Assembly: GCF_009601505.1 (NCBI RefSeq)
Contig: NZ_WITC01000124.1
Coordinates: 120,032-184,031 of the forward strand
Reading direction: 5' to 3'
Source of the DNA: Sinorhizobium terangae
GTDB lineage: Bacteria > Pseudomonadota > Alphaproteobacteria > Rhizobiales > Rhizobiaceae
DNA length: 64,000 nucleotides
Under the pieces are notes generated by a model. The model did not search any database and was not told the origin of the DNA. It saw only the letters and a program-made list of their open reading frames with translations. Of the stretch, positions 16,698 to 26,676 are shown in pieces; within the stretch, counting starts at the first letter, position 1, and each line of letters begins with the position of its first letter. The translations under genes were made by a program, and so were the position numbers.

Positions 16698-17210
16698 GTG
16701 TTTTTCACCAGCGTTACCCGCCAGTCGAAGCGCCTCCTCGTGGCGGCTGCTATTATGGTGGGCATTTTCCTCGTCCTGACAGGCCGGCCCGCCGCGGCCG
16801 AAGACATCGGTAAGCTTTTTTATGGAACGAGAGCGGGCCAGTCGATGACCATCGTGTCGAAGGAGGGAATTGGCACGGCAAACGCGGTGATCCGTTTGAA
16901 GCACACGGCGCAAGATGCGAAAAGCTTCTGCGTCGAGTACATGCTCGATCATTCGATGCGCTGCGTCCGACAGGTGCTTGCAGAGAAAAAGCTTGCCGAT
17001 CGTGTCACCGGCGATTGCGTGAAGCGTACTCGGACAGACATGTACGGCGACAACTACTCATTTCATGGCTCCGCAAAGCAGCAGCCGGAGTTGATCAAGC
17101 AGGGTTACTTTTCGGAATCGGACTATCTCATCCACCGCAATGGGGAGGAACGCTTTTTTCCGTTCGACACCGAGATTTTTCAAGCTCTTTGCCCCGGAAT
17201 TGCGAAGTAG
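16698..17210 (+). CDS. Secreted hypothetical protein, 170 residues
   Basis: I do not recognise a family. The frame starts at a GTG (16698) preceded by aaaagg, encodes two basic clusters and a hydrophobic stretch (RLLVAAAIMVGIFLVLTG) ending RPAAAED, a good signal peptidase I site, so the mature part (about 135 residues) is periplasmic or secreted. The mature part contains four cysteines (SFCVEYML, MRCVRQV, GDCVKR, ALCPG), suggesting two disulphides, and a C-terminal SDYLIHRNGEERFFPF. It follows comM by 49 bases; no functional link is evident. Confidence 0.65.
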   Translation: MFFTSVTRQSKRLLVAAAIMVGIFLVLTGRPAAAEDIGKLFYGTRAGQSMTIVSKEGIGTANAVIRLKHTAQDAKSFCVEYMLDHSMRCVRQVLAEKKLADRVTGDCVKRTRTDMYGDNYSFHGSAKQQPELIKQGYFSESDYLIHRNGEERFFPFDTEIFQALCPGIAK

Positions 17211-17379
17211 TGCCAGGAAGGCGAAAGCGTGGTCGCTCTTTTGCGGGCGCTATCCTCAGGAAAAAGCTGCTGCCTTTCCTGACTACTGGTGGTCGTAGAA
17301 AAAAGAGCGCCCGGAAGCTCCGTTGAGTTCGTAATGTTGTGCTGCCGGATGACCGACATACGCGGAGAGGAACTGCCGC

Positions 17380-18348
<969 letters not shown>

Positions 18349-18485
18349 ATGTTTCTCCCTTCAATTGAAATTAGTTGCCGCGAGAATACGGACAATAGCG
18401 AGCCCGTTCCAGGGTGAGACGGCCCCCGAAGCGCGCCAGCCGGAGGAAAATACGTCTACGAGGCGGCTGACGCAGAAATCTTTTT

Positions 18486-19103
18486 TCAGCTCGCACGGGT
18501 GGCGATATAGGCTGCCGTTCCGGCAAGAATGCCGGCAGCAGCGCGGTTCATGGTCTTGAGCGCCTTCGGCTGTTTCAGAAGCGAACGGGCGCGGGCTGCG
18601 AGCAGCATATAGGGAACCAGCACCGTGAGAAGGACGAGGAAGGTTGCCGCCAGCAGCAGGCTGTAATCCTCGGGGCCGATTGCGGCGAGATCGATGAGCG
18701 TCGGCACCAGGGCAACATAGAACAGCATCGTCTTGGGATTGCCGAGCGTCACCATCAGCCCCGACAGGAAAGACATCGCCGCGTTTCCTGACTTCTTCGC
18801 CTGGATATCCTGCGACAGAAGGCCGGCAGTCCAGAGTTTCCAGGCGATGTACCCGAGATAGAGCGCACCGGCGATCTTCACGATAAGAAAGGCCGTGGTG
18901 AAAGTCTGGGCGACGAAGGCGAGTCCGAGCACAACGGCCGTCAGATAGGTCATGTCGCCAAGAATTAGTCCGAGACCCATGAAGAAGGTTTCGCGAAAGC
19001 CGGAGCCGAGTGCCCGCGCAACCAGCGCCGTGATGCCGGGGCCGGGAATGGCCGCCGCGATGAAGAGGGCGCCGCTATAGGCGAGAAGGGCCGCGAGTGT
19101 CAC
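18486..19103 (-). CDS. LysE/RhtB family amino acid exporter
   Basis: A 205-residue inner-membrane protein with six predicted hydrophobic segments and the family motif near the N-terminus (YSGALFIAAAIPGPGITAL), followed by GFRETFFMGLGLILGDMTYL and GLMVTLGNPKTMLFY. The RhtB family exports amino acids such as threonine, homoserine and lysine; the substrate here is unknown. The GTG start at 19103 has GGAGGAAACC directly upstream. It is divergent from a second LysE-family gene, so the two may share a control region at 19104-19278. Confidence 0.88.
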   Translation of the reverse strand: MTLAALLAYSGALFIAAAIPGPGITALVARALGSGFRETFFMGLGLILGDMTYLTAVVLGLAFVAQTFTTAFLIVKIAGALYLGYIAWKLWTAGLLSQDIQAKKSGNAAMSFLSGLMVTLGNPKTMLFYVALVPTLIDLAAIGPEDYSLLLAATFLVLLTVLVPYMLLAARARSLLKQPKALKTMNRAAAGILAGTAAYIATRAS

Positions 19104-19278
19104 GATGGTTTCCTCCGGAACGGGTGATTTGTTTAGCGCAAACCGCGGCGAAGGAGAACCCGGTTTGATCCCGGTGGCGAGGCTTCTCGTGCGAAAATTG
19201 ATCGGGTGACAAGAACGGCATTGCCCCGACCCGGAGAGCCATGCACCTTCCGGAAAAAATCGCGGAAGGCAATGCACC

Positions 19279-19911
19279 ATGCCCGAAATTCAGAACCTTG
19301 TCGGATTTGCCCTGATCGCGCTCGGCATGGTGCTGACGCCTGGGCCGAACATGATCTACCTGATCTCCCGCTCCATCTGCCAGGGTCCGGCGGCAGGCCT
19401 CATCTCGCTCGGCGGAGTGGCGCTCGGTTTCGTCTTCTACATGGTCTTCGCGGCGCTCGGCATCACGGCCTTGCTGCTGGCGGTTCCTCTCGCCTATGAC
19501 GCCTTGCGTTTTGCCGGGGCGCTTTATCTGCTCCATCTCGCCTGGCAGGCGGTCAGGCCCGGCGGCCGCTCGCCCTTCCAGGTACGCGATCTGCCGAAGG
19601 ACGGACCGCGCAAGCTCTTCCTGATGGGGCTTGTCACCAACCTGCTCAACCCGAAGGTGGCGGTGCTTTACCTTTCGCTGCTGCCGCAATTCATCCACCC
19701 CGAACAGGGCGACGTCCTTCGCCAGTCGCTCGTCTTTGGCAGTCTGCAGATCATGATCAGCGTCACCGTTAACGCCTTGATCGCCGTGACGGCGGGCTCG
19801 ATCGCCGCCTTCCTTGCCGGCCGCCCGCTCTTCATGCTCGTGCAGCGCTGGCTGATGAGCACCGTGCTTGCCAGCCTTGCCGTCAGCATGGCGGTGGAGG
19901 CGCGCAGATAA
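19279..19911 (+). CDS. LysE/RhtB family amino acid exporter (second copy)
   Basis: A 210-residue membrane protein with the LysE signature GMVLTPGPNMIYLISRSICQG near residue 15, the GFVFYMVFAALG second helix, and GLVTNLLNPKVAVLYLSLLPQFI near residue 117. It resembles RhtB-type exporters of neutral amino acids or homoserine lactone. It is divergent from the other exporter at 18486-19103 but only distantly similar to it, so this is not a recent duplication. Confidence 0.88.
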   Translation: MPEIQNLVGFALIALGMVLTPGPNMIYLISRSICQGPAAGLISLGGVALGFVFYMVFAALGITALLLAVPLAYDALRFAGALYLLHLAWQAVRPGGRSPFQVRDLPKDGPRKLFLMGLVTNLLNPKVAVLYLSLLPQFIHPEQGDVLRQSLVFGSLQIMISVTVNALIAVTAGSIAAFLAGRPLFMLVQRWLMSTVLASLAVSMAVEARR

Positions 19912-19985
19912 GCGAGACGTGCGGGCCGCAACTTGCTTCGGGATGCGCGCTGCGCGATCCTCTCGGCAAGGTGGAGATGATGACC

Positions 19986-20735
19986 ATGCCCGGCAAACCA
20001 AGACCACTGAGCCTGACTCCGGCGCACGTCGCGCAGGTGCACCGGGCGATTGACGATGGCGGCCCGGGGCCGGGCGCAGTGCTCCATAGCGACGCGGACT
20101 ACGACGAATGGGTGGAGCGGATGATAAGGAGCCATCCGGCTCCGGGATCGCCAACGATGCTCTTCGCCTATGGATCGTTGATCTGGAGGCCGGAGATCGA
20201 ATATGTCGGCGAAACGGTTGGTGTTGCCCGGGGCTGGCATCGCGCCTTCTGCTTCCGGATGATCCGCTTCCGGGGAACGCCCGAACAGCCGGGCCTCATG
20301 ATGGCTCTCGATCGCGGCGGGCAGTGTCGGGGTGTCCTCTACCAACTGCCGGATGACGGCATCGAGGGGCAGCTCGGAAAACTCTTCCGACGCGAATTCA
20401 CCTATAAACCGCCCAACAGCATGCCGCGCTGGATCAAGGTCGAGACGGCGTCTGGCCCGGTGTCGGCGCTGTCCTTCGTCATGAACCGGGCTTCGCCGCT
20501 CTATGCCGGTAGTCTCTCCCTCGAAGCCGTCGCGGAGGTGCTGGCTTGCGCATGCGGCCATGTCGGCTCAGGCGCGGAATATCTGCTCAACACCGTGACG
20601 CATCTCGAGGCGAGGGGTATCCGGGACCGCAATCTGTGGCGCCTGCAAGCGCTCGTCGCAGAGTGCATCGAGCGCAACAATGACGGTGCACGCGAACGAG
20701 GTAGCGAGCGCCTGACGATCAGGCGCCCGGTCTGA
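19986..20735 (+). CDS. ChaC-like gamma-glutamylcyclotransferase
   Basis: ChaC enzymes cleave glutathione to 5-oxoproline and Cys-Gly. The 249-residue protein shows the fold's signature FAYGSLIWRPEI (YGSL loop near residue 60), RGWHRAFCF, the GTPEQPGLMMALDRGGQCRGVLYQL segment around the expected catalytic glutamate region, and NRASPLYAG. The ATG at 19986 lies nine bases after GGTGGAG; upstream GTG/ATG codons at 19971-19980 are possible. It overlaps the convergent EamA gene by 17 bases at the 3' end. Confidence 0.85.
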   Translation: MPGKPRPLSLTPAHVAQVHRAIDDGGPGPGAVLHSDADYDEWVERMIRSHPAPGSPTMLFAYGSLIWRPEIEYVGETVGVARGWHRAFCFRMIRFRGTPEQPGLMMALDRGGQCRGVLYQLPDDGIEGQLGKLFRREFTYKPPNSMPRWIKVETASGPVSALSFVMNRASPLYAGSLSLEAVAEVLACACGHVGSGAEYLLNTVTHLEARGIRDRNLWRLQALVAECIERNNDGARERGSERLTIRRPV

Positions 20736-21630
20736 TCGCGCGTTTGAAGAGCGGGATCGACCGAAGGCTCCAGCCGAGATTCATGCCTGCCGCGGCCAGG
20801 AGGATTGCCGCAGATCCGGCGATCTGTATCGCCTGCAATTCGTGGCCGAAAGCGACGCGATCGACGAGGATCGCGGCGATCGGATAGATGAAGGAGAGCG
20901 CGCCCGTCATGTGCGTCGGGAGCCGCTGGATCGCTCCGTAGAGCAGGATATACATGATGCCGGTATGAACGACGCCGACGGCGACGAGCAGCGTCCATTG
21001 CCAAGCGTCCTGCGGCAGCGGTGCGGAGAGCGCGAAGGGCGCCAGCATGATCGACCCGGTGATCACCTGGATGAGGGCGATCAGATGCGGCGGCGTGCCC
21101 TTGAGAAGCTTGGTAAGGAGCGCGGCGACGGCATAGAAGAAGGCTGCGCCGATGGAAAGCGCGATGCCGGCGAGATAGTGGTCGGGATCGAAGCCGCCGC
21201 CCGGCTTGGCCGAAACGATCGCCATCATTCCGGCGAAGGAGACCGAAAGCCAGAAAAGCTTGGTGGCGGTGATCCGTTCGCCGAGAAACAGCGCGCCGAG
21301 GCCGAGCAGCATGAAGGGCTGCGTATTGTAGACCATCGTCGCGATCGAGATCGATGCGCGCGAATAGGCGGCGAAAAGCAGGAGCCAGTTGACGACGATG
21401 GCCACGCCACCGAGTGTGGAAAGGATGACGACGCGCGGCTTTAGCTGGCGGAAGTCGATGAGCCCGAGCATTGCCGCGAGCGCGACCAGCGTCAGCGCCC
21501 CGAAGACGCAACGCCAGAAGACGACACCCGTGACCGGCTGGCCGGACATCAGCACGAACCAGCCGATTGTCCCCGAAATCAGCATTGCCGCCGTCATCTC
21601 AATGCTTCCGCGCTTCAGTTCTCCGTCCAT
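20719..21630 (-). CDS. EamA/DMT family transporter
   Basis: A 303-residue protein with ten predicted membrane helices made of two EamA repeats: the first begins IEMTAAMLISGTIGWFVLMSG, the second near LAGIALSIGAAFFYAVAALLTKL. EamA proteins export metabolites or amino acids. The ATG at 21630 follows AAAAGGAGACC. It is divergent from an Lrp/AsnC regulator 135 bases away, an arrangement in which the regulator usually controls the exporter; amino acid export under Lrp-type control is therefore a reasonable inference. Confidence 0.87.
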   Translation of the reverse strand: MDGELKRGSIEMTAAMLISGTIGWFVLMSGQPVTGVVFWRCVFGALTLVALAAMLGLIDFRQLKPRVVILSTLGGVAIVVNWLLLFAAYSRASISIATMVYNTQPFMLLGLGALFLGERITATKLFWLSVSFAGMMAIVSAKPGGGFDPDHYLAGIALSIGAAFFYAVAALLTKLLKGTPPHLIALIQVITGSIMLAPFALSAPLPQDAWQWTLLVAVGVVHTGIMYILLYGAIQRLPTHMTGALSFIYPIAAILVDRVAFGHELQAIQIAGSAAILLAAAGMNLGWSLRSIPLFKRAIRPGA

Positions 21631-21765
21631 GGCTGGTCTCCTTTTCCGATTGCACAACAATAATCGGCTGTTGCGCGGCTTTATATGGATTCAGAAAGGA
21701 AAACGGATTACGATGCCTAATTGTGGAAGGAGAATTTGCTATTTTGTCTTATCGGAGGTGGCGTA

Positions 21766-22200
21766 ATGCTGGATGATGTCGATTGCCGCATTCTCGAAAT
21801 TCTCGCGGCCAATGCGCGTGTGTCGCTGAAGGAGCTCGCGCAGGAAGCGGGCCTCTCCTCGCCGAGTGCGGCCGACAGGCTGCGCAAGCTCGAGGAACGC
21901 GGCGTCATCAATGGCTTCACCGTCTCCGTCAATCCGGCGCGACTTGGCTATCCGCTGCAGGCAGTCGTGCGTGTCCGGCCAATGCCCGGAATGCTGCACA
22001 TCGTCGAAAAGCTCATTCAGGAAACGCCGGAGATTGTCGAATGCGACAAGATCACCGGGGACGACTGCTTCATCGCCAAGATGCTGGTGCGGGATATGGA
22101 GGAGCTCGACACAATCCTCGACCGCATCGCCGAAAAGGCACAGACCAATACCTCGATCGTCAAGTCGACGCCGGTCAAGCGACGGCTGCCGCCGCTTTAG
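21766..22200 (+). CDS. Lrp/AsnC family transcriptional regulator
   Basis: A 144-residue regulator with an N-terminal winged helix-turn-helix (LDDVDCRILEILAANARVSL ... SPSAADRLRKLEERGVI) and a C-terminal RAM ligand-binding domain (VRVRPMPGMLHIVEKLIQET ... KITGDDCFIAKMLVRDMEEL). The KITGDDCF loop is the typical amino acid effector region. The ATG is preceded by cggaggtgg. Divergent to an EamA exporter, which is its likely target together with its own promoter. Confidence 0.92.
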   Translation: MLDDVDCRILEILAANARVSLKELAQEAGLSSPSAADRLRKLEERGVINGFTVSVNPARLGYPLQAVVRVRPMPGMLHIVEKLIQETPEIVECDKITGDDCFIAKMLVRDMEELDTILDRIAEKAQTNTSIVKSTPVKRRLPPL

Positions 22201-22246
22201 TTTTCTGTTTATCCCAAAACCGCTCAACGCGTTTAGGCGACATGCA

Positions 22247-22723
22247 TCACTTGGATCCGGTGGAGCCGAAGCCGCCGGCGCCGCGCTCTGTCGTGCTGGC
22301 CCCGTCAGCCTCGCGGATCGCCACCTGCGTCACCGGTGCGATCACCATCTGGGCGATGCGCATGCCGCGCTCGATGATGAAGTCCTCCTTGCCGAGATTG
22401 ATGAGGAGCACCTTCACCTCGCCGCGATAGTCGCTATCGATCGTCCCCGGCGTGTTGAGGCAGGTGATGCCGTGCTTGAACGCAAGGCCCGAGCGCGGCC
22501 TGACCTGGCCTTCGTAGCCGAAAGGAATCTCGAAGATGAAACCGGTCGGCACCAGGGCGCGCGCGCCCGGCTTGATCATCGTCGGCTCGCCGGCCGGAAT
22601 AGCCGCGCGCAAATCCATGCCTGCGGCTCCCACCGTCTCATAGGCGGGCAGGTCGAGATCCTGCGCGTGCGGCAAGCGGACAAGAGTGAGGGCGGGGCGG
22701 TTTTCGGGGGTGCGCGTGATCAT
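22247..22723 (-). CDS. dut: Deoxyuridine 5'-triphosphate nucleotidohydrolase (dUTPase)
   Basis: Hydrolyses dUTP to dUMP, keeping uracil out of DNA and feeding dTMP synthesis. All five trimeric dUTPase motifs are in order: AGMDLRAAI (1), PRSGLAFKHGI (2), NTPGTIDSDYRGEV (3), GMRIAQMV (4) and the flexible arm ERGAGGFGSTG (5). The ATG at 22723 gives the usual 158 residues; an upstream ATG would add 24 residues with no support. It is divergent from prfC. Confidence 0.96.
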   Translation of the reverse strand: MITRTPENRPALTLVRLPHAQDLDLPAYETVGAAGMDLRAAIPAGEPTMIKPGARALVPTGFIFEIPFGYEGQVRPRSGLAFKHGITCLNTPGTIDSDYRGEVKVLLINLGKEDFIIERGMRIAQMVIAPVTQVAIREADGASTTERGAGGFGSTGSK

Positions 22724-22814
22724 TCCGTCATAAGCGTCACGGCCGCCTCCGCAGTCAATTGCATATTGGCCTGCGAGCCTGTAAAGACGCCGCAACTCAC
22801 AGGATGCTCAGATC

Positions 22815-24398
22815 ATGGCCGAAAGCATTGCCGAAGCGGTTTCCCGCCGCCGCACATTTGCGATCATTTCGCACCCGGACGCCGGTAAAACGACGCTCAC
22901 CGAAAAGCTCCTCCTCTTCGGCGGCGCGATTCAGCTCGCAGGCGAAGTCAAGGCCAAGAAGGATCGCATTCAGACCCGCTCGGACTGGATGAAGATCGAG
23001 CGCGAACGCGGCATCTCTGTCGTCACCTCGGTTATGACCTTCGAATATGACGACACCGTCTTCAACCTGCTCGACACGCCCGGTCACGAGGACTTTGCAG
23101 ACGACACCTATCGGACGCTGACGGCCGTGGATGCGGCCGTCATGGTGATCGACGCCGCCAAGGGTATCGAGCCGCGCACGCTGAAACTCTTCGAGGTCTG
23201 CCGTCTGCGCGACATCCCGATCATCACCTTCGTCAACAAGATGGACCGCGAGAGCCGCGATCCCTTCGAGATTCTCGACGAGGTCGAGCATAAGCTGGCG
23301 CTCGACTGCGCGCCGGTCACCTGGCCGATCGGCCGCTCGAAGACCTTCTGCGGCACCTATCATCTCGCCACCAACGAGGTGCGCGGCGCCGACACGCAGG
23401 AGCGGCTCACCAAGGTCAACGATCCCGAAATGGCTTCGCATCGCCTGCCGGAAAACGAGCGTGACGCCTTCATCGAGGAAACGACGCTGGCGATCGAGGC
23501 CTGCAAGCCCTTCGATCACAAGGCTTTTCTCGAAGGCCATCTGACGCCGGTGTTCTTCGGCTCGGCGCTCAGGAATTTTGGCGTACGCGACCTTATCAAT
23601 GCGCTCAGCGAATATGCGCCGCCGCCGCGTGCCCAGGTCGCCGACATCCGCACCGTCGAGGCGACGGACGAGAAGATGACGGCCTTCGTCTTCAAGATCC
23701 AGGCGAACATGGATCCGAACCATCGTGACCGCATCGCCTTCGTCCGTGTCTGCTCCGGCAAGCTCGAGCGCGGCATGAAGGCGCGCCTCTCGCGCACCGG
23801 CAAGCAGATGGGGCTGAGCGCGCCGCAGTTCTTCTTCGCCTCGCAGCGCCAGCTCGCCGACACGGCCTTTGCCGGCGATGTCGTCGGCATCCCGAATCAC
23901 GGCACGCTTCGCATCGGCGATACGCTGACGGAAGGTGAGCCGCTCGTCTTCCAGGGCGTCCCCAACTTCGCGCCGGAAATTCTCCGCCGCGTTCGGCTTG
24001 AGGACGCGATGAAGGCGAAGAAGCTGAAGGAAGCGCTGCAGCAGATGGCGGAAGAGGGCGTCGTGCAGCTCTTCTCGCCGGAGGACGGCTCGCCGGCGAT
24101 CGTCGGCGTCGTCGGCGCGCTGCAGCTCGACGTTCTGAAGGAGCGCCTGCAGGCGGAATACGGCCTGCCGGTCTCCTTCGAAATGTCGCGCTTCTCCGTC
24201 TGCCGCTGGGTTTCCGCGGATCATCCGGGCGAGCTCGACAAGTTCATCACGGCCCGCCGTGGCGACATCGCCCGCGATCTCGATGGCGACCCGGTGTTCA
24301 TGGCGCAGGATAGCTTCTCGTTGCGCTACGAGGCGGAACGCTATCCTGCAATCAAGATGGTGGCGATCAAGGAATATCACGTCGCCAAGGCGGCGTGA
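22815..24398 (+). CDS. prfC: Peptide chain release factor 3
   Basis: RF3 is the GTPase that removes RF1/RF2 from the ribosome after termination. The 527-residue protein has G1 HPDAGKTTLTEK, switch RGISVVTSVMTF, G3 DTPGHEDFADDTYRTL and G4 NKMDRESRDP, then EF-G-like domains II and III (VVGALQLDVLKERLQAEYGL). Length equals the E. coli protein (529). It stands alone. A 536-codon open frame on the opposite strand is a codon-usage shadow. Confidence 0.97.
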   Translation: MAESIAEAVSRRRTFAIISHPDAGKTTLTEKLLLFGGAIQLAGEVKAKKDRIQTRSDWMKIERERGISVVTSVMTFEYDDTVFNLLDTPGHEDFADDTYRTLTAVDAAVMVIDAAKGIEPRTLKLFEVCRLRDIPIITFVNKMDRESRDPFEILDEVEHKLALDCAPVTWPIGRSKTFCGTYHLATNEVRGADTQERLTKVNDPEMASHRLPENERDAFIEETTLAIEACKPFDHKAFLEGHLTPVFFGSALRNFGVRDLINALSEYAPPPRAQVADIRTVEATDEKMTAFVFKIQANMDPNHRDRIAFVRVCSGKLERGMKARLSRTGKQMGLSAPQFFFASQRQLADTAFAGDVVGIPNHGTLRIGDTLTEGEPLVFQGVPNFAPEILRRVRLEDAMKAKKLKEALQQMAEEGVVQLFSPEDGSPAIVGVVGALQLDVLKERLQAEYGLPVSFEMSRFSVCRWVSADHPGELDKFITARRGDIARDLDGDPVFMAQDSFSLRYEAERYPAIKMVAIKEYHVAKAA

Positions 24399-24441
24399 TC
24401 GATCCACGCGAAGAGGGTAGCTGGCGCCCGCACAGCGCCGG

Positions 24442-24813
24442 CTACGACGGCGTCATCCGGAGTGCCAGGATTAGTTGGGCGACACGGATGGTGATCAACA
24501 CGTAGACGGCCACCAGCAGCAGTTGCAGGGCGACGTGCCGCTTGATTTTCCCAAGCCGATGAAGCCCGTCTGCGAAGTTCAGGAAGAACAGCGCAATCCC
24601 GATCGAAAAGACGATGTAACCGGCGACCGGGATGCTCAAAAGCCCCTTCACATTGATGATGTCGGGATTCTCGACGGCATGCAGGCCGGCTGCGATGACC
24701 AGGGTCGCGACAACCAGATTGCGGACGTGGCGGAAGATTTCCTCGAGCCCGCCCCGATCGAGGAGTGCCTGTTTGAGGTTCAGAAGCCATGGCGTGGCGC
24801 GTTCGTCGGACAT
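24442..24813 (-). CDS. Small integral membrane protein, function unknown
   Basis: A 123-residue protein with three hydrophobic segments (LVVATLVIAAGLHAV, GYIVFSIGIALFFLNFADGL and LQLLLVAVYVLITIRVAQLIL) and charged loops, so probably an inner-membrane protein with a cytoplasmic N-terminus. I do not recognise a family. It is convergent with prfC (43 bases apart) and precedes nothing on its strand until the B3/4 gene, which ends 124 bases further on in its upstream direction. Confidence 0.7.
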   Translation of the reverse strand: MSDERATPWLLNLKQALLDRGGLEEIFRHVRNLVVATLVIAAGLHAVENPDIINVKGLLSIPVAGYIVFSIGIALFFLNFADGLHRLGKIKRHVALQLLLVAVYVLITIRVAQLILALRMTPS

Positions 24814-24937
24814 TGATGCTGTCGTCTCGCTTTGTGATTTGGCGCGGATGATATTGGCCTCGCGTTTGCGTCGTCAAAGAATTTCGGCCTGTCGCGCGGA
24901 GATCGGGAGCGTTTTGGGGAGGCGGTGCGCCCGGGCA

Positions 24938-25630
24938 TCAAATATCGAAGCGCGGGGCCGAGCTGTCCAACATGGCGCTGCGCGGCGTGACGGCCCAGAC
25001 CGCGCACACGGCTCCCGCCAGTTCATGGACGAGTCGGTCAACGTCCGTCGCCGCGCCGGCGTGCAGTGCTTCGGCGACGACAAGCACGGCCGTCGTCTCG
25101 CTGCCGACCGCCGAATAGCCGCTCTGGCGGTTGGTCCAGCGGCGCGCATGGGCTCGCCCTTCCTCGTCCGCGAAGATCACCTCGTGCTGTTCGGGATGTT
25201 CGGTTTCGCCGGAAAACGTCGTGTAGATCTCGCTGCCGGAGGCGTAACGAACCTCGAGATGACCAGTCACTCTCGAAAGATCGAAAACCGCGATCGGAAT
25301 GGCGAATGCAAGCGATACCGCATTGCAAAGGTCGATCAGCGGGTGGATCCGCGGTAGGGAGCCATCCTTGCGCAAACGCCGCAGCAGCGCCTCGGAGGCC
25401 GAACGGTATTGCGTCGGCTTCAAACCCATGCGCGAGAAGGCGCGTCGCCAGGCCTGGATCTCCGGAAATTCACCCTCCGAGCTTGCCGCGAGCCGTGCCT
25501 TCGCCGCGGCCTCGAAACCAGCGATGTGCGCATCGGCGGAGGCGTCTCGGTGAATGCCTTCGACATGAAGAATTCCGGCGGAAAGTCCGGGAAAGTCGCT
25601 CCAGATGTCGCTTGCATGGCGGAAATACAT
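24938..25630 (-). CDS. Free-standing B3/4 domain protein
   Basis: A 230-residue protein of the B3/4 family, the fold used by phenylalanyl-tRNA synthetase beta subunits to hydrolyse wrongly charged Tyr-tRNA. Recognisable parts are IQAWRRAFSRMGLKPTQYR, SEALLRRLRKDGSLPRIHPL and the central IDLCNAVSLAFAIPIAVFDL, then EVIFADEEGRAHARRWTNRQS. Stand-alone copies may act as trans-editing or amino-acyl hydrolases, not proven. The ATG at 25630 starts at the domain edge. With the EamA exporter and AraC regulator upstream it forms a three-gene unit on one strand with gaps of about 72 bases. Confidence 0.85.
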   Translation of the reverse strand: MYFRHASDIWSDFPGLSAGILHVEGIHRDASADAHIAGFEAAAKARLAASSEGEFPEIQAWRRAFSRMGLKPTQYRSASEALLRRLRKDGSLPRIHPLIDLCNAVSLAFAIPIAVFDLSRVTGHLEVRYASGSEIYTTFSGETEHPEQHEVIFADEEGRAHARRWTNRQSGYSAVGSETTAVLVVAEALHAGAATDVDRLVHELAGAVCAVWAVTPRSAMLDSSAPRFDI

Positions 25631-25701
25631 GGTTGCTGGCCTCTCTGATGTGAACGGCGATTGCAGCGGTGACGGCATTGCAGCCGGGAGGGCACGTTGC
25701 C

Positions 25702-26604
25702 TCATCCGGCCTCCGAGCGGTTTCGCTGCGTGCCCGGCAATCGAAGACCCAGACTGAGGACGGCGGCGAGTACGCATGCGATGCCGATCAGCTGATTGGC
25801 GGAAACAGGCTCTCCAAGCATGATAAAGGCAAGGAGAACGGCTGAAACAGGCGCAAGCGCCGTGAACACCGAGGCCTCCGTGCCGCTCACTTTGGCTAGT
25901 CCTGCATACCAGAGCAGGAAGCCCCCGACTGTCGGTACAAGTGCGTAGTAGCCGACGGCGGCGATCGAATGCGTGGTTACCGCGGCTGCCTGTGGAATTT
26001 CGAGCAGGGCAATCGGTGCCGAGATAGCGACCCCCAGACCGGCCATCAGCGTCGACAGAGCGAGGGGCGAAATAGCGGTTGTCAGGCGCTTGTTGATGAG
26101 AATGAAGAGGCCTTCGCAGATGACGGCGCCGAAGACCAGAAGGTTGCCGAGGAGCGAAGGCGCACCACCGCCATCCGCCCGAAAGACGATCGAGAGAACG
26201 CCTGCGGCGGCGAGGGCGATCGCCAGCAGGATCGAACGATCCGGCCGTTCGCCGAGAACGACGATGGCAATCCCTGCCGAAACGGTGGGCAGGGTACCGA
26301 TGATGACGCCGGCATCGGCTGCGGGGGTCAGTCGCAGGCCGGAAATCAGGAGCGTCGTATAACCGACGCTGCCGGCACCCGCCTGGATGAACAGGATGAG
26401 CCATTCGCGCCGTTGCAGCCTTGGCCATGGCGTCGCGGTCGCGCGCATCAGCATGAGGAAGAGCGGAAAGGCGAGCGCAAAGCGCAAGGCCGTGGCCGTG
26501 AACGGCGGCAGTCCGGACGCTATAATCTTGCTCGCGATCACCGTACTGCCGACGAGTGCCATCGCGAGCGACAAATAGATATAACCCTGAAATTGCTTCG
26601 ACAT
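25702..26604 (-). CDS. EamA/DMT family transporter
   Basis: A 300-residue, ten-helix transporter with two EamA repeats (YIYLSLAMALVGSTVIASKII and SLLGNLLVFGAVICEGLFILIN) and the usual LGERP and LGEPVSANQLIG loop ends. Likely an exporter of amino acids or related metabolites. It lies between an AraC regulator and a B3/4 protein on the same strand; the trio suggests detoxification or efflux of an amino-acid-like compound, which is inference from context. Confidence 0.87.
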   Translation of the reverse strand: MSKQFQGYIYLSLAMALVGSTVIASKIIASGLPPFTATALRFALAFPLFLMLMRATATPWPRLQRREWLILFIQAGAGSVGYTTLLISGLRLTPAADAGVIIGTLPTVSAGIAIVVLGERPDRSILLAIALAAAGVLSIVFRADGGGAPSLLGNLLVFGAVICEGLFILINKRLTTAISPLALSTLMAGLGVAISAPIALLEIPQAAAVTTHSIAAVGYYALVPTVGGFLLWYAGLAKVSGTEASVFTALAPVSAVLLAFIMLGEPVSANQLIGIACVLAAVLSLGLRLPGTQRNRSEAG

Positions 26605-26676
26605 GACTGCAAGCCCCGCGTGAGAGCTGCAGAAAACCCAATCGGCGCCCGGCGGTCTTGAACGGAATTGCAGGGA

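Noticed and set aside
22797..24407. A 536-codon open frame antisense to prfC
   Set aside because: It mirrors prfC exactly, shows no recognisable motif and is explained by high-GC third-position codon use, which keeps opposite frames open.
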